In this document: one piece after another, positions 12,799 to 24,400 of the stretch
How positions within the stretch are numbered: the first letter of the stretch is position 1
How the letters are laid out: each line of letters opens with the position of its first letter
Assembly (NCBI GenBank): GCA_029204225.1
Contig: CM055103.1
Location: 40,713,368 to 40,777,367, forward strand
DNA from: Diphasiastrum complanatum
Taxonomy: Eukaryota > Streptophyta > Lycopodiopsida > Lycopodiales > Lycopodiaceae
Reading direction: 5' to 3'
DNA length: 64,000 nt
The notes under the pieces: model-generated
Databases searched by the model: none
What the model saw: only the letters and a program-made list of their open reading frames with translations
What the model was told of the DNA's origin: nothing
Program-made: the position numbers and the translations under genes

Positions 12799-15700
12799 CG
12801 CTGCTGGCTGGAAGGATTTCACACAATTCTTTAGAATATTCTTCCATTTGTTGGTCATTGATTGCATATGAATCTTTCACATAATCATGTATACTCTAGC
12901 CAACATTAAAATGTTGTCTTTTTTAGATGCTTTGTGCTATACTATGAATGTGTATCCTTCTATGCACATATTGTATGCCAAGCCCGCTTTGCACAATGCT
13001 ACAACACAACTACACTCCTCTACACAATAAGGCTCTACCATTGTGTAATAAGGTGTTGCTAAAGACGTTCTTTAGAAAGGTACAATCTCTAATCAAAGAC
13101 ATTTGGTAATTACACTTATTGATTATTGGGATTAGGTTTTTGAGCTAGTTGAAAGGATGAATGTGGGGACTTGAATTGATTGTCTTCTCTTTAGTACTAA
13201 CCTCATCATGACTAAGACTAGCCTTGTCCTCTAAGAAAGTAATGAGAACTTTAGAATTCTCATGGGTAGACTTCATAAGGTTGAAAATGACATGTCTCCT
13301 TTGTTGTGTCATATCAATCTAGACATAACATAAATAGATTTATTGACTATTGGGCAAGGGTGCTCTATTTAGTAGCTCATAGATCTATTCTTCATTCACT
13401 TTATTCCAACTTCCTCTTTTCTTTATGTATAACAAATTAAAAAATGTTTTTATTCACTTTCATTTAATAAAGCATACCTCAATATCCAAATTTTATTGCT
13501 CAAATGTACATCAATTGTTAGTGGCACTCACCCAAAATGAATGTTCGTGATCCAAAAGTCATATCTTAGATGAATTTAAGTTTTCCTAACATGATTTAGG
13601 ATGTGGAATTCATAGAAAACAATAGTTGCTACTGCAAAATCACTAATTTAAATAAGGCAATTATAGGAAATCCAAACCTATACATTTTCCTTACAGCTAG
13701 TCACAAGCATTGATAGACATCTCAATGTTCTTGAAATATGCAATCACAAGTAATATATAGTACTCTTGCAATGTTCACAAGAAGTAACAAACATCTATGC
13801 ATAGCCAACCTTTGAATTGCTATTGTCTTGAGATTTGAACAACATGTTAAACAATACCTAATCAAATATTAGACAGTAGATGATTGATAATTCATGTAAT
13901 CTTATTCATTGCAACCAATATTTGATAATGTCATAAACTAGATGATGATGCAATAAAATGATATCAAATTAATCCTGGTATGTATTTGACTACTGATTTT
14001 GAAAAGAAAGTGTTGGGATTCTACGTCCACAAAAATGATAGTGAAATAAATAAGGTCAATTATTGATCTTTGTTGAAAGGTTTATTATTCTCAATATCTT
14101 TGATGGCTTGCATTATTCTTGTCAAAGAATTTAATATTCAAGTGCAATACATGTTTCCTAGGGTGGCAACAATTTTGAAAACAAGTCTGATGTCCTTCGA
14201 TCTCAATAGTTTAATTAGCACATCAGTTCAGAGTGATGTTTTCTTCTAAATAGCTTTAAGGAACATTGCATGAGGCTTAAACTATGGTGTGAATTTTATT
14301 CATAAACAATAAGCACCCTCCGTACATCCTATATAAGCCAATCTTTAGTAACCAGGTGCATGTTTGCTTGTTAGAAGCAGTGTTCGAGAAAGCCAGCATA
14401 GTCCAAGAATGGAACCGGCATCTTTCCCAAAAATCGGCATGGTAAAAATTGCATAGGATTTTGTATGTCATAAATCTTGGGTTTTACAAGGGAAAACCGG
14501 CAAGTAAGAGCTTGTCACTCAATGAAGGCGAAGAACTTTTTCACATATCGATTTTTGGAGGGAAACCTCAAAAAAGTTTCCCCAACACTAGTTAGAAGTG
14601 ATAAGCTTGCTAACCATCATTCCTAGCCTACTAGCATTTAATAATATAAAGGAGGTGTCTCATTATGGAATGATTGATATAAATATTCCATGACCTGGAG
14701 AAGTCTTTAAGTTTCGAAAAAGCACTGAGGACATTAGGAAGCTGACAGAAAGAATGCGACTAACTACAAAGTTCTCTCATGAAAGCAGTTTCAACTTTTC
14801 CATGTGAAACATAGATCCGAAAGAGACTGCTCTAATAAAGTACACATGTAGTCCTGCAATAAGTGGAGCGCTGTTTGGGACGTTTCTCCTTGAGGTCTGG
14901 AGTCGGATTTAATTTATCCTTACTGACATACAAGAAGACAAAAGTACATTTGTAGAAACTTTGAAGTGCTGCTGCAAAGTTGACATTTCATGTAATGAAA
15001 AGAAACTAGCATATCACCTCTTAGAAAATGACTATTTGCAAAACTGAGATAATGAATTTAAATTGGTAAAATGTTGAACAAATTGATTTGTGTGCTTGGA
15101 TGCTATATTAGGTCAACATTAAGAAATCATGGTTCCTTATGAGGGCTAGAAGTTCAATTCAGAGGGAGGTAGCCTGCCAGAAAATGCTTCTGTGGCCATC
15201 TAAGTGAAAGCCTAAAGCCAAACCTCACGAATGACTAGAGTTAAGGTAGGACGCCACTGCACGCATACCTCTCAAATCTTGATAAAATCTGTTAGGGAAG
15301 TGTTCCCGTTTTAAAACAAGAACATCCTTCACGATTTTTTTCTGCAAAACAAATCACTGATGGTTATTGCTCAAGAGCTATGTAGCATATGTGTTTGGCA
15401 GGCATATAGGAAAGCTTGTCCTGGAAAGAGATAATGCACGAATGTCAATTCCACCTAACTAGTAAGTTTTGTTGAGTTAAGCAAACCTTAAAAATGGCCC
15501 ATTGACATGTCTTGGTATATTCGTTAGACATGTAGTTCAGTTTTTTATAATCCTGTCAGTGCAAAAGAAAATGATATGACGTGATGTGAAGTATGCTGTT
15601 GAAAAAGTTTGGAACTTCAAAACTACCAAGTTAAAACTTATTTTTGCTTCAAAGTAGAATGTGGAATCTAATTTAGAGCAGCTTGCTAGTTGCGTTGTTA

Positions 15701-16514
15701 AGACCTCTCAGCAGTTCGGATTAAGAAGGTGATGCTCAACATTGTTCAAGTTGCTACGAAGAAAGCTCATCAAGTAAGAGATAAAAATGAGAGATATCAA
15801 TAATTTTAGATCAGCGAAATTGCTTATTATCCACTGGAAAAGCATTTACAATAGCTTGGCAGCTGATTTGATTAAGCACCCATTATTGACTTTATATAAA
15901 AAAACTGCAAGTGCTGCAACGGTTAAGCTGATTTTTTAAGCTTATAAGAACATTGATTCTGTTTAGCATCATACAATAAAGTTTCAGTTGTACATTTGGG
16001 GCCATAGAACTGAAAATCAGGCATGACAAAAAGAGACATCTTGGCAAGGATCAGGAATTCATTTTGTAGTTCATGACTGCAAGTGGAAATATACTGTTGT
16101 TCTAAGACATTCTAATATATTTTAGTGACATATTAATGATTGCTTGAAGATACACCACTCTTAACAAATCTTTATCAGTGCTGAAAACACCACATTAAGT
16201 GGTTCTTCCAAAAACCCAGGTTTGTTGGCACGTTGGTTGCTAGCTTGCACCTTGTCATTACCCCTTTAGCCATCTCAATTGTGAAAGCTGCAGGGCTCTG
16301 TTCAAATTGGAAGCCCAATTAATGTGCGAAGTTCTGAGATAAGTTCCGAGACCTAGGTCTATCAAAAAGTGGGTGCTCTTGGCATATTTGTGCTGTTCAG
16401 ATAGGGCAAATTTGAGCCTTTTGCAGGGGTGGAGCTGAGGGTCTGTTTGAATGCCACTTGAGCTCCTGTCTGCTATAGTGATCCTGCAAAAAAAATTTCA
16501 GTTGATAGGAAAGT
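12799..16514. other. Unresolved DNA, no gene recognised
   Basis: 3.7 kb of AT-rich sequence. Short open stretches with plausible splice borders exist (for example 15402-15461, with TTTGGCAG before and GTAAGT after), but they cannot be joined in frame and match nothing I recognise. The last 200-300 bp may be the leader of the inverted gypsy end at 16515, since it lies downstream of that primer site on the minus strand. Confidence 0.4.
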
Positions 16515-16526
16515 GCTCTGATACCA
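16515..16526 (-). other. Minus-strand primer binding site
   Basis: Read on the minus strand this is TGGTATCAGAGC, the usual complement of plant initiator-Met tRNA, directly abutting the inverted LTR at 16527. It shows that this LTR is a 5' LTR pointing left. Confidence 0.85.
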
Positions 16527-16842
16527 TGTTATGAACAAACTCACAAATTTTGATATCAATGATACATAAAAGATAGCAAAAAGCATTCACAAAGCATTCT
16601 CCAACTAAGAAACTGTATGAATATCAATGGCCGCCGATAGCTCAGGCAGATTTCCAAAATAGTACAACCCCCCTACAAGAAGCCGAAGACTCAAAATGAT
16701 CAAAGCTACTAAATGACCAGCCTTAGTGGCTATTTATAATGGACAAAACCTACCTCCCTTCAAATAGAATTGGAGGGAAGGTGAAATTCAAAAATTAGGG
16801 CCAAAATTAGAACACCATGTAAATGGTGTTTCCAGGCCTGTG
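16527..16842 (-). repeat. Gypsy 5' LTR, inverted and truncated
   Basis: Reverse complement of the right LTR from about 20495 to 20808, starting TGTTATGAAC. About the first 70 bp of the LTR (in its own orientation) are missing, cut where plus-strand gag begins. Confidence 0.85.
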
Positions 16843-17572
16843 TCCGGACGCACTTTGACATGGTGGCATACTCATCAGTCACTATTTGATACTTTTGCTA
16901 CTTGGAACGAGTTCAAAGTTGCCATTCATTCTGCCATGATCGATCCAGCGTGGTTTCAATCTCAACTCGACCTCTATACACAGCTCACACAAACCGGTAT
17001 GCTTCTTGAATACAATGAAAAATTTGTTGAGTTTTCTTATCTCTTTTCTGATCTTCCACTTGTTGAAGTTATTGGTCGTTATATTTCTGGCATTCGTGGT
17101 TCTTTACGTTATGATGTTTAGTCTTTTCAGCCTACTTCATTAAATCGTGCTATGTCGCTTGCTTCTACTTTACAGCATAAGTACCTTGACCAGCAATCAT
17201 CTTTTCAATCTCGTTCGCTATCTTGTCCACCGTTTTTCTCGTTTTGCCATTCCACCATCTGAATCGCCCATTGTTTCTTCGACCATTTCTCCTCCTTTCT
17301 CTACTGTTCGTACCCCTACTGCTCCTCGTCCCATTATCCTGAACCGGTATACACCACAGGAAATGGCTGAGATTCTTGCTAAAAATCTATGTTTTAACTG
17401 CCGTAGCCCCGACCATTTGAACTGTAACTGTCCACACCCACGCCCACCAACTACTTTACAAGTCCATGATGTTTTAGACCCTGATGATTCATCCCTCTAC
17501 CTAGTTGAGGAGTGTCCTCCAGATGATCCTCCTTCCACTCCTCCTGATGCTTCTGCTGAGTGTCTCGCTTAG
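16843..17572 (+). pseudogene. Gypsy gag with zinc knuckle, 5'-truncated and frameshifted
   Basis: Starts abruptly inside capsid (TLTWWHTHQSLFDTFATW, LDLYTQLTQTG, YISGIRGSLRYDV). A stop at about 17120 and a frame change follow. A second frame carries a CCHC knuckle, CFNCRSPDHLNCNC, at about 17393-17434, followed by an acidic linker. There is no start codon or N-terminus. Confidence 0.85.
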
Positions 17573-17967
17573 TTGGCCTATGCCTGGTCTGGCACTATGG
17601 GTCCCTGTCATCTTCATTTACGTGTCCATATTGTTGGACGCGAATTTATCGCTCTTGTTAATTCTGGTAGCACTCATTCTTTTCTTAGCCAGTCTGTTGC
17701 TTCTCGCATCCATAGCCCCACACTTCCTGTTTCACCTCCTTTGCATGTTGAGGTCGCTATTCTCATTCTCCTCATAGCACTTCTATGTTCCATCTTCTTC
17801 CTTATCAGATTGGAACTTTTTTTGGTCAAGCTGACTTTTATGTCCTTCCTCTCGAGTGTTATGACCTGATTCTCAAAGCAGACCGGTTTGCTTCCTTGGG
17901 AGATGTTACCATTAATCTTACTGCCCAGCGTATTTATAATGTCCTCAATCCATGGATCCTATTCTAA
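17573..17967 (+). pseudogene. Gypsy protease remnant
   Basis: The protease signature is present as ALVNSGSTHSFLS (about 17652-17690). The catalytic Asp of the usual VDSGSTHSF is Asn, so it would be inactive. After a frameshift, DFYVLPLECYDLILKAD and SLGDVTINLTAQRI mark the region between protease and RT. The frame ends at 17967, where foreign sequence begins. Confidence 0.8.
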
Positions 17968-18822
17968 GCATGCCAATTAGGACAATTTCACGTGAAATTT
18001 GTAGCATTTCTTGCATAACATGTAGGAAATCCGCTACTTTCTGAAACTTGATCGTCCGAGTCTCAACCGCGATGGATGATATAGGTTTAAAACAATACGT
18101 AGGCATGAACGGGCTATAACCGGTAGCCAAATGCTTACTATAAATCAATCTCCATCAAGGATAACCTTCTCTCCGAGGAGATTGTTATCAAAATACAAAT
18201 ACATGTTTTATCTGATCTTTTAATCACACATGTAATCCTTTTTTAAATCGTTTAAGTATTCCTAGAATCTGAACATTCCGACATGGGGATAACATTTAAT
18301 AGACAAACAAGAAGATAAATTGTTTCTATCCCAAAAACCAAGTAACCATGAATCGTATGATTCATCAATCATAATTCATTGGACTCTTGTCCTATACTCA
18401 ATTAAAGAATGCGATAACCTCACATAGGCAATTATCAATGATCAAAAGAACTTTAAGCTCATAGTTATCCCTAGTTTAGCAAATACGGCCGACCAAAAAC
18501 GGATGAGTGAACTTCGAATCGCGAATGTTCACAATGTTACTTTGGTAATCCGTAGAGCCAAAACAGATACTCTAATAATTACTTGGTCTTTACCCAAATA
18601 AACATAGCCGATTTGGTAAGATGGCCAGTCATTACCAAAATTCCACTATCTTGTTTATTCATCTGGGGTAATCTACCATGAACACAATCCTCTCCTATGG
18701 ATTAGGTATATCCTAGAATCTGAGTTACGATTCACCAATCTCAACTCTCCAGATTCCCAAGATCATACCATATCATAAGAGTACATCATGAGAGTGCATC
18801 ACAATTCTTAAAAGACACATGA
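17968..18822 (-). mobile_element. Foreign insert: minus-strand integrase scrap and AT-rich tail
   Basis: The first about 200 bp translate on the minus strand as gypsy integrase C-terminal text (SKHLATGYSPFMPTYCFKPI), matching in style the element at 57-58 kb and opposite in direction to its surroundings. The next about 600 bp are AT-rich and include ATGATTCATCAATCATAATT, resembling ATGATTCGTCAATCATAATT inside the LARD at 45.2 kb. It replaces the RT and RNase H region of the host element. Confidence 0.55.
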
Positions 18823-19630
18823 GTTGTTCCTGAAAAGTCCTTTTCATTTGGAAAGTTCCAGACTCCTCCAACTCGTTCTATTTATCATAAGGCCAAGTCT
18901 CCATCGTCCATTCGCCACCAGGTTTATTCTCTTGTCGATCATCGTTTATACCACTATGGCGCTTTGTGTGTTCCTAGCCTATTTGATGTTCGATCCCGTT
19001 TATTACATGATGTTCATTATTCTCGTGTTGGCGGTCATTATGGTTATCAAAAGTCCTTTGCTCGTCTGAAACCTTACTTTTATTGGCCACGGATGAAACT
19101 TGAATTACTAGCTCTTATCCAACAACGTATGTTCTGTGCTCGTAATAAGTATTCACAGACTAAGCCTTTTGGTCTTCTTCAGCATTGGCCAATTCTCCAT
19201 CACCAGTGGATTGATATTTCTATGGATTTTATTTTGGGCTTACCACACACACAGCGTGGCCATGATACTTGTCTTGTTGTCGTAGATCGTTTCTCTAAAC
19301 AAGGACATTTCATTCCTGTTCGTGCTACCATTCTTGCAGAACAGTGCACTTGTATCTTTTTATTTGACATTTTTCGATTACATGGTTTCCCTAGTTCTAT
19401 TCTTACAAACCATGATACTCATTTTACTTCTGGGTCTTGGACTGAACTTATGCGTATCTTAAATATTAAAATTTTTATGGGTACAGCCTATCACTCTTCT
19501 GCTAACGGCCAGTCTGCAGTCCTTAACCGTATCCTTCTGGTCAAGATTGGGATAAGCATTTGTGTTTTGCAGAATACAGCTATAACAGTTTTGTCAGTAC
19601 CAGTACAGGTGTGTCTCCATTTCTACTAGC
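18823..19630 (+). pseudogene. Gypsy integrase, catalytic residues lost
   Basis: The text YHYGALCVPS leads into the HHCC region (HDVHYSRVGGHYGYQKSF, FYWPRMK), in which the second Cys is lost (CARNKYS). In the core the first Asp is kept (SMDFILGLP). The second motif, normally SDRD, is TNHD, and the Glu of the usual GQTE is Ala (NGQSAV). Two of the three catalytic residues are therefore gone. The frame then breaks at about 19560-19630. Confidence 0.85.
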
Positions 19631-20212
19631 TAATTGTCTGCTCATTATTATGGTCCTTTTGTGATTGTCGAGAAGCTTAGCCCTGTTACTACACATGCTT
19701 GTGATATTTTTCATGTTAGTCTACTACGTTCGTCTCTTTTTCTCGGTGAGCCATGTGATTCGTCATTTCCTAGTGACCCAGAACTTTTTCCGTTTTTACC
19801 TATTGCTATTTTACAAGCTCAAGTCCTTTTACATTGTCATCGTCGTATTGTCCAATTCTTAGTCCAATGGTCGTCCAGTTGATGAGGCTACTTGGGAGTC
19901 TTTCGATGTTTTTGCACACTCACCTTTATTGCAGGAACGGGCTTGCTCTCTTCATGCATTAGTACACGACACTACGGCTTCGTCACCTGCTGATGCACCA
20001 CTTTATGCCCCTGCTGTTGCAGTTGCTGATCCACATCTTGCTGATGTTTATGATGCTCCTGACGCAGTTCCTAATTCACATGTTGTTGCTGTTGTACCCC
20101 CTGCTAACTTGCCTAATATTGATGGCTCCGATGCTCTTGCTACTCCAGCTATTGATCCTCCATCACTTGTTGATGATGATACCTCAGTTGCCCGCGACGA
20201 CCGCCGCTGATT
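19631..20212 (+). pseudogene. Gypsy integrase C-terminal and chromodomain-like tail
   Basis: YYGPFVIVEKL and ACDIFHVSLLR are the usual region after the integrase core. A frameshift follows, then LVQWSSSPVDEATWES at about 19860-19905, a chromodomain-like end. A 90-residue tail rich in Ala, Pro and Asp runs to a stop before the polypurine tract. A fragment with the same closing motif (VQWDGLPIDEATWEA) occurs at 51.2 kb. Confidence 0.75.
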
Positions 20213-20412
20213 ACATATTGAGATCCAGCCTTAGCAGCTACTAAAAATCTCTTAGCTTCATTGTACTAAAAGCGGTTTTCCGCGGCTGTAGGGGATTTGG
20301 CTATTGGACTGACACCACTAGCACAAAATGTATAACCTAGGATAGAAAACGACAATACAGCGGTACTAAAGTAGCTCTAGATATTTCAGCCCACATTGAG
20401 GGCAATGTTTTA

Positions 20413-20423
20413 GATGGAGGGAG
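20413..20423 (+). other. Polypurine tract
   Basis: GATGGAGGGAG immediately before the LTR start TGTTATGG, the normal place for plus-strand priming. Confidence 0.85.
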
Positions 20424-20808
20424 TGTTATGGACATACATTATAGTCCATCCTTCTCTATATTTTGATAGTATTTTTGGACATTATATTACATGTGACAGG
20501 CCTAGAAACACCATTTACATGGTTTTCTAATTTTGGCCCTAATTTTTGAATTTCACCTTCCCTCCAATTCTATTTGAAGGGAGGTAGGTTTTGTCCATTA
20601 TAAATAGCCACTAAGGCTGGTCATTTAGTAGCTTTGATCATTTTGAGTCTTGGGCTTCTTGTAGGGGAGTTGTACTATTTTGGAGATCTGCCTGAGCTAT
20701 CGGCGGCCATTGATATTCATACAGTTTCTTAGTTGGAGAATGCTTTGTGAATGCTTTTTGCTGTCTTTTATGCCATTGATATCAAAATCTGTGAATTCGT
20801 TCATAACA
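20424..20808 (+). repeat. Gypsy 3' LTR
   Basis: 385 bp from TGTTATGGAC to TTCATAACA, with terminal TG and CA and inverted ends (TGTTATG / CATAACA). TATAAATAGCC at about 20600 is a likely TATA box. Confidence 0.9.
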
Positions 20809-21145
20809 TGATATAGCTGCTGTAACGTGTACAAAAGCAAAGAACTTGAATGCAAAGTTGTCGATGGGCATTTCTGATGTGTCAACGCCCACCCAATAAA
20901 TGTTTTGCTTGTCATAACTCTTATATTGAAGACACCAAAAATTCTTGCTAACGTGCTGAAGTTAGGATACATCTGCTCGCATGAGAACTCAAATATAAAC
21001 CATGTCAAGATTAGATCTGAGATGAAGTACAGACACATATATAATTGTGATGGCAGCCAGTTGGTGAAAGCTAAATCACAAGCTAAGGACTTATAGGCGT
21101 ACTGATCTTGCAATAACTTGGAGTAAACCTTTTGATAATATTCCA
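20809..21145. other. Spacer between gypsy element and LINE, unassigned open frame
   Basis: An open minus-strand frame of about 110 codons crosses this gap (includes YYQKVYSKLLQDQYAYKSL and STLARIFGVFNIRVMTSK). I do not recognise the protein and see no splice sites or start that would support a gene. Confidence 0.3.
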
Positions 21146-21147
21146 AA

Positions 21148-21176
21148 AGAGAAAGAAAGAAAGAAAGAAAGAAAGC
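21148..21176. repeat. (GAAA)n tail of the LINE
   Basis: About six GAAA units on the plus strand, (CTTT)n in the direction of the LINE. It directly follows the LINE's AATAAAG. LINEs of several clades end in a short microsatellite instead of poly(A), so this marks the 3' terminus. Confidence 0.85.
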
Positions 21177-21177
21177 T

Positions 21178-21250
21178 TTATTAATGTCTTTTGGGCACCT
21201 GTGGGTGCATAAGACCAAAAAGAAAATATGTACAAGCAACAGTGGGAGCA
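21178..21250 (-). other. LINE 3' end: hairpin and poly(A)-like signal
   Basis: In LINE direction a TTTTTGGTCTTATGCACCC arm is followed by GGTGCCCAAAAGAC, able to pair as a stem (TTTTGG with CCAAAA, GCACC with GGTGC). TTAATAAAGC follows, then the tail. Such 3' hairpins serve as RT recognition sites in some LINEs; that role here is inferred. Confidence 0.6.
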
Positions 21251-21309
21251 TCATCCAGCCATAAAATGCTATAAACTAGCTACGAATGAAAGTAGAACAA
21301 AGCAGAAGT

Positions 21310-21390
21310 GAAATAAGCCCACAACCCGGGCCAGGTATAACAAAAGAACTACAGAAAAAGTACCAATGCCCACAACCCGGGCCAGGTGGA
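21310..21390. repeat. Short duplication in the LINE 3' region
   Basis: CCCACAACCCGGGCCAGGT occurs at about 21319-21337 and again at about 21370-21388, roughly 50 bp apart. Confidence 0.85.
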
Positions 21391-21403
21391 GAATAAGTAC
21401 ATA

Positions 21404-24400
21404 TCAGCGAAAGTAAGTGTGAAGTGTCCACTGAGTGGAGTGTACAGTGGGCCCTGATGGAGGCAAGTGGCGACTACATCTGGGCTTTTTCCGCGGTGGC
21501 ACAGGGATAGGAATCTCATCATCGGAGTCATCAGCATGTGCTCGAGTCCGAAAGAAGCCAGTGAGAAGCAGCTGCTGGGAGTCTAACCCCAGGTAATCTG
21601 GTACAGGCAGATGAGACTGACGGAGAGTAAGCATCTCACGAACAAGAAGTCCCAAGCAACGAGCATCAGGATAGGAGACAAAACTGCGAAGTGTATGCGG
21701 GCCATCGCGAAAGAGACAATAATACCTCCCCCGTATCTCATAATACAACGGACATCTGAGGAGGAAATGGGCTTCATCTTCCACCTCCTGCAACGAGCAC
21801 AAGTGACATAGACGACGCTCCATGCACGACCGGCCTCAATAGCAAGCTGATGAGAGGAAATGCGCAACTGCCCAAGACGATAGCGCAGGCCGTGTGATAG
21901 GGGCTGTGAGAGATAGAGCGACAACAATGGCAAACTTGAAGGATCCAGAGAGAGGAAGTGTGTTTGGTAATAGCTCAGTCGAATGCAGGAAGGTGGGAGG
22001 GAGCTCCAAGTCTGCTGCATATATCGACGGAATAAATAGCCTCAGATGTATGAATCCATACCATGAGGAAGATCCATGATAGAGATGCCCAGATGTCGTA
22101 AGAGATCAGACGCCTGCTGGTACCAGGATAGCTTGGCATGGGAATCAGCTAGGACACGTGAAGTAATCGCAACAACTATGTATCTATCCGGGTGAGATGC
22201 ACGAATCTCCTGAATCTGCTGAAGAAAAAGAATAAGGCGGAAAAAGCCCTCAAGGATGATCGGAGGAGTAGCAAACTCAACACATAGGATATCATGAGGG
22301 GTGGTAGTCTTGGCACGTATCATGAGACCCAACATAGTGGCCTGAATGCGGGAAATGCCTGCCCAGTCCCGGAGAGAAAGTCCTAGCAACCAGATCTTGG
22401 AGGCATACATCACTGCTGGAACCACCCGTGTGTGAAACAACTAGCATCTAGTAGCGGGATCAAAAATATGATTAATTGTACAATCACGCTCGAACTGGAC
22501 CAATGCTGAAAGACCGGAGGAAATGTGCGCAAATGCAGCCTGGCGGAAACCAAGAAGGGGCCCAGTAAACAGGACTCCCAAGTAAGTATAAGAGGCAGCA
22601 ATGTCAACTTCCTGGCCATCATAGAAGACTTGATAATTGTGGTCGATTGGTGTTGAAAATCATGATCTTCGTCTTTTTTAAGTTAACAGAGAGACCCAAG
22701 CAACACAAAACCGATGTAAGACTTGTAAGTGACACTGCAACCCTTCTGGTGAGGGAGAAAGCAAAAGAATGTCATCAGCATAAAGCAGAATGGGGATGAG
22801 CAAATGAGCCACCGGGCAACCATCTTCACCTTCTTTACGAATGAGGCGCTCAAGATCATCAATATAAAGTGCAAACAGCGGAGGGGACAGTGGACAACCT
22901 TTCTTGACGCCAACAGTGCTATGTATGGGAGAAGACAAATCAGTACCCAGCCGAATACGTGCTAGAACTCTCTCATACAGAGCAACCACTGTCGCAAGAA
23001 TAGAGTCGGAAAAGCCAAGCTGACATAGTCTGCTGATCAAAAGATGACGGGGAACAGTATCAAAGTCCGTAGAGAGATCAACGAAACAAGCAAATACCTT
23101 CTTGACCATATGCTTTGCCTCCTCAATGATAGTACGTAGAGTGAGGACATGATCAAGAGTGCTATAACCCCGGCGGAAGCTAGCCTGGCCAGTCGCATAC
23201 AATAGTCGAGAATCAGCCTCTGCTGTAATGAAGTTTTGGAGAATAGTCGCGTACAACTTGGCCATGGTATGACCAATCATAATAGTGCGATAGTTGTGGA
23301 CATTCATGGCATCACTTGCTTAAAGAATGGGGTGAAGGAGATTGGTGGCCCAAGGTATAGGGAAACCATCAACGACAGAGCGGTTGAAACAACGGGCCAG
23401 GAAAGGGGAGGCGAGTTTGGCAATTGGTTTGAGGAGCTCGGTTGAAAGGAGGTCAATGTCAGACCTACGATTGTTCTTGAGTTTGCATATGGTGGCTTCA
23501 ACCATGTCAGGAGAAAAGAGGTCACAGTGGGTAGGACGAGAAGAAAGAGAGATGCAAGGGTGAGCAGTTGTATATAGGTTGGTTGCATAGTCGACCCGGG
23601 ATTGAAGAGGGATGAGTGCAATGGATAGGGGCTTATGAAGAAGGATCTTCCAAAAAGTAGCCGAGGAAGCAGAGTGGAGGGAGTGAAGGAGGGAGCAGGA
23701 ACGGAAGAAAAGTAGGCCACTTTTTTTTTGCAGAGAAGGGAATGAAGCTGCTTTTCTGCGGAAGAAGAAAGTGTAGAATTGGAGAATTTGAGGAACTCGA
23801 CATATTTCTGGAAAAAAGAACAGTCGTTGTCATACCATTTATTATGGGTACGACGATGAGAAGGGAAGCGGCGAGGGGGCGCAATGGCATGAGCAGAAGT
23901 AGTCAGGGCGTGTGTTAAAAAGGAGGCTTGGGTAGTGACATCAGAGGAGGAAGGAAAGTGGTCCAGAAGACGAGAGACGTGGGCAACATAGGCCTGGGAT
24001 TGATGAGGAGGTATACAATAGCGGGTGGGTCGAACAAAGAGGGAGGGTGGAGGAGAAGGCGGAGGGGAGGAAGAGAGGTAGAGCAAAGAGTGATCAGCGA
24101 GGACCGGGGTAGAGATGGTGAAGGATACCAGGAGGGGCAATAAAGCAGGAGATGCAATGAAATAGTCCACTACACTGTGACCGCTACCAAATGGGTGGCA
24201 AGTATATGCAGCAGAGGATGGCCATTGAAGAAGATCGTTAAGGATAATGAGACCGTGTGCTTGAGCCAACCTCAGAAGCTGTTCCCCAAAAAGCGTAACC
24301 GTCGCTGATGAGTCCTGAGAATAACGGGCATAAGAGGTATCCAACGGATGAAGAGAGAGTGTGTCAACATAGAACTCAGTCTGGCGAGCGGCTATGCATG

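Larger units (their letters stand above)
16515..20808. mobile_element. Rearranged Ty3/gypsy element with inverted LTRs
   Basis: The right LTR (20424-20808) is in plus orientation, preceded by a polypurine tract. The left LTR (16527 to about 16842) is the reverse complement of the same sequence and is flanked on its left by a minus-strand primer site. Between them run plus-strand gag, protease, integrase and an integrase C-terminal region. RT and RNase H are missing, and a foreign segment sits at about 17968-18820. The simplest reading is that the 5' end (LTR, primer site and leader) was inverted, with a breakpoint in LTR and gag, on top of an RT deletion and an insertion. Two separate insertions of one family could give the same picture. 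Confidence 0.75.

Noticed and set aside
14694-14807. Open stretch FKFRKSTEDIRKLTERMRL as a possible exon
   Set aside because: Only 38 codons, bounded by stops, no paired splice sites and no recognised family; consistent with chance.
15402-15461. 60-bp exon-like segment (HIGKLVLERDNARMS) with good acceptor and GTAAGT donor
   Set aside because: It cannot be joined in frame to any neighbouring open segment, and the dehydrogenase-like look rests on a few residues.
20697-21254. 185-residue minus-strand frame
   Set aside because: It runs across the gypsy LTR end, spacer and LINE tail, so it cannot be one gene.
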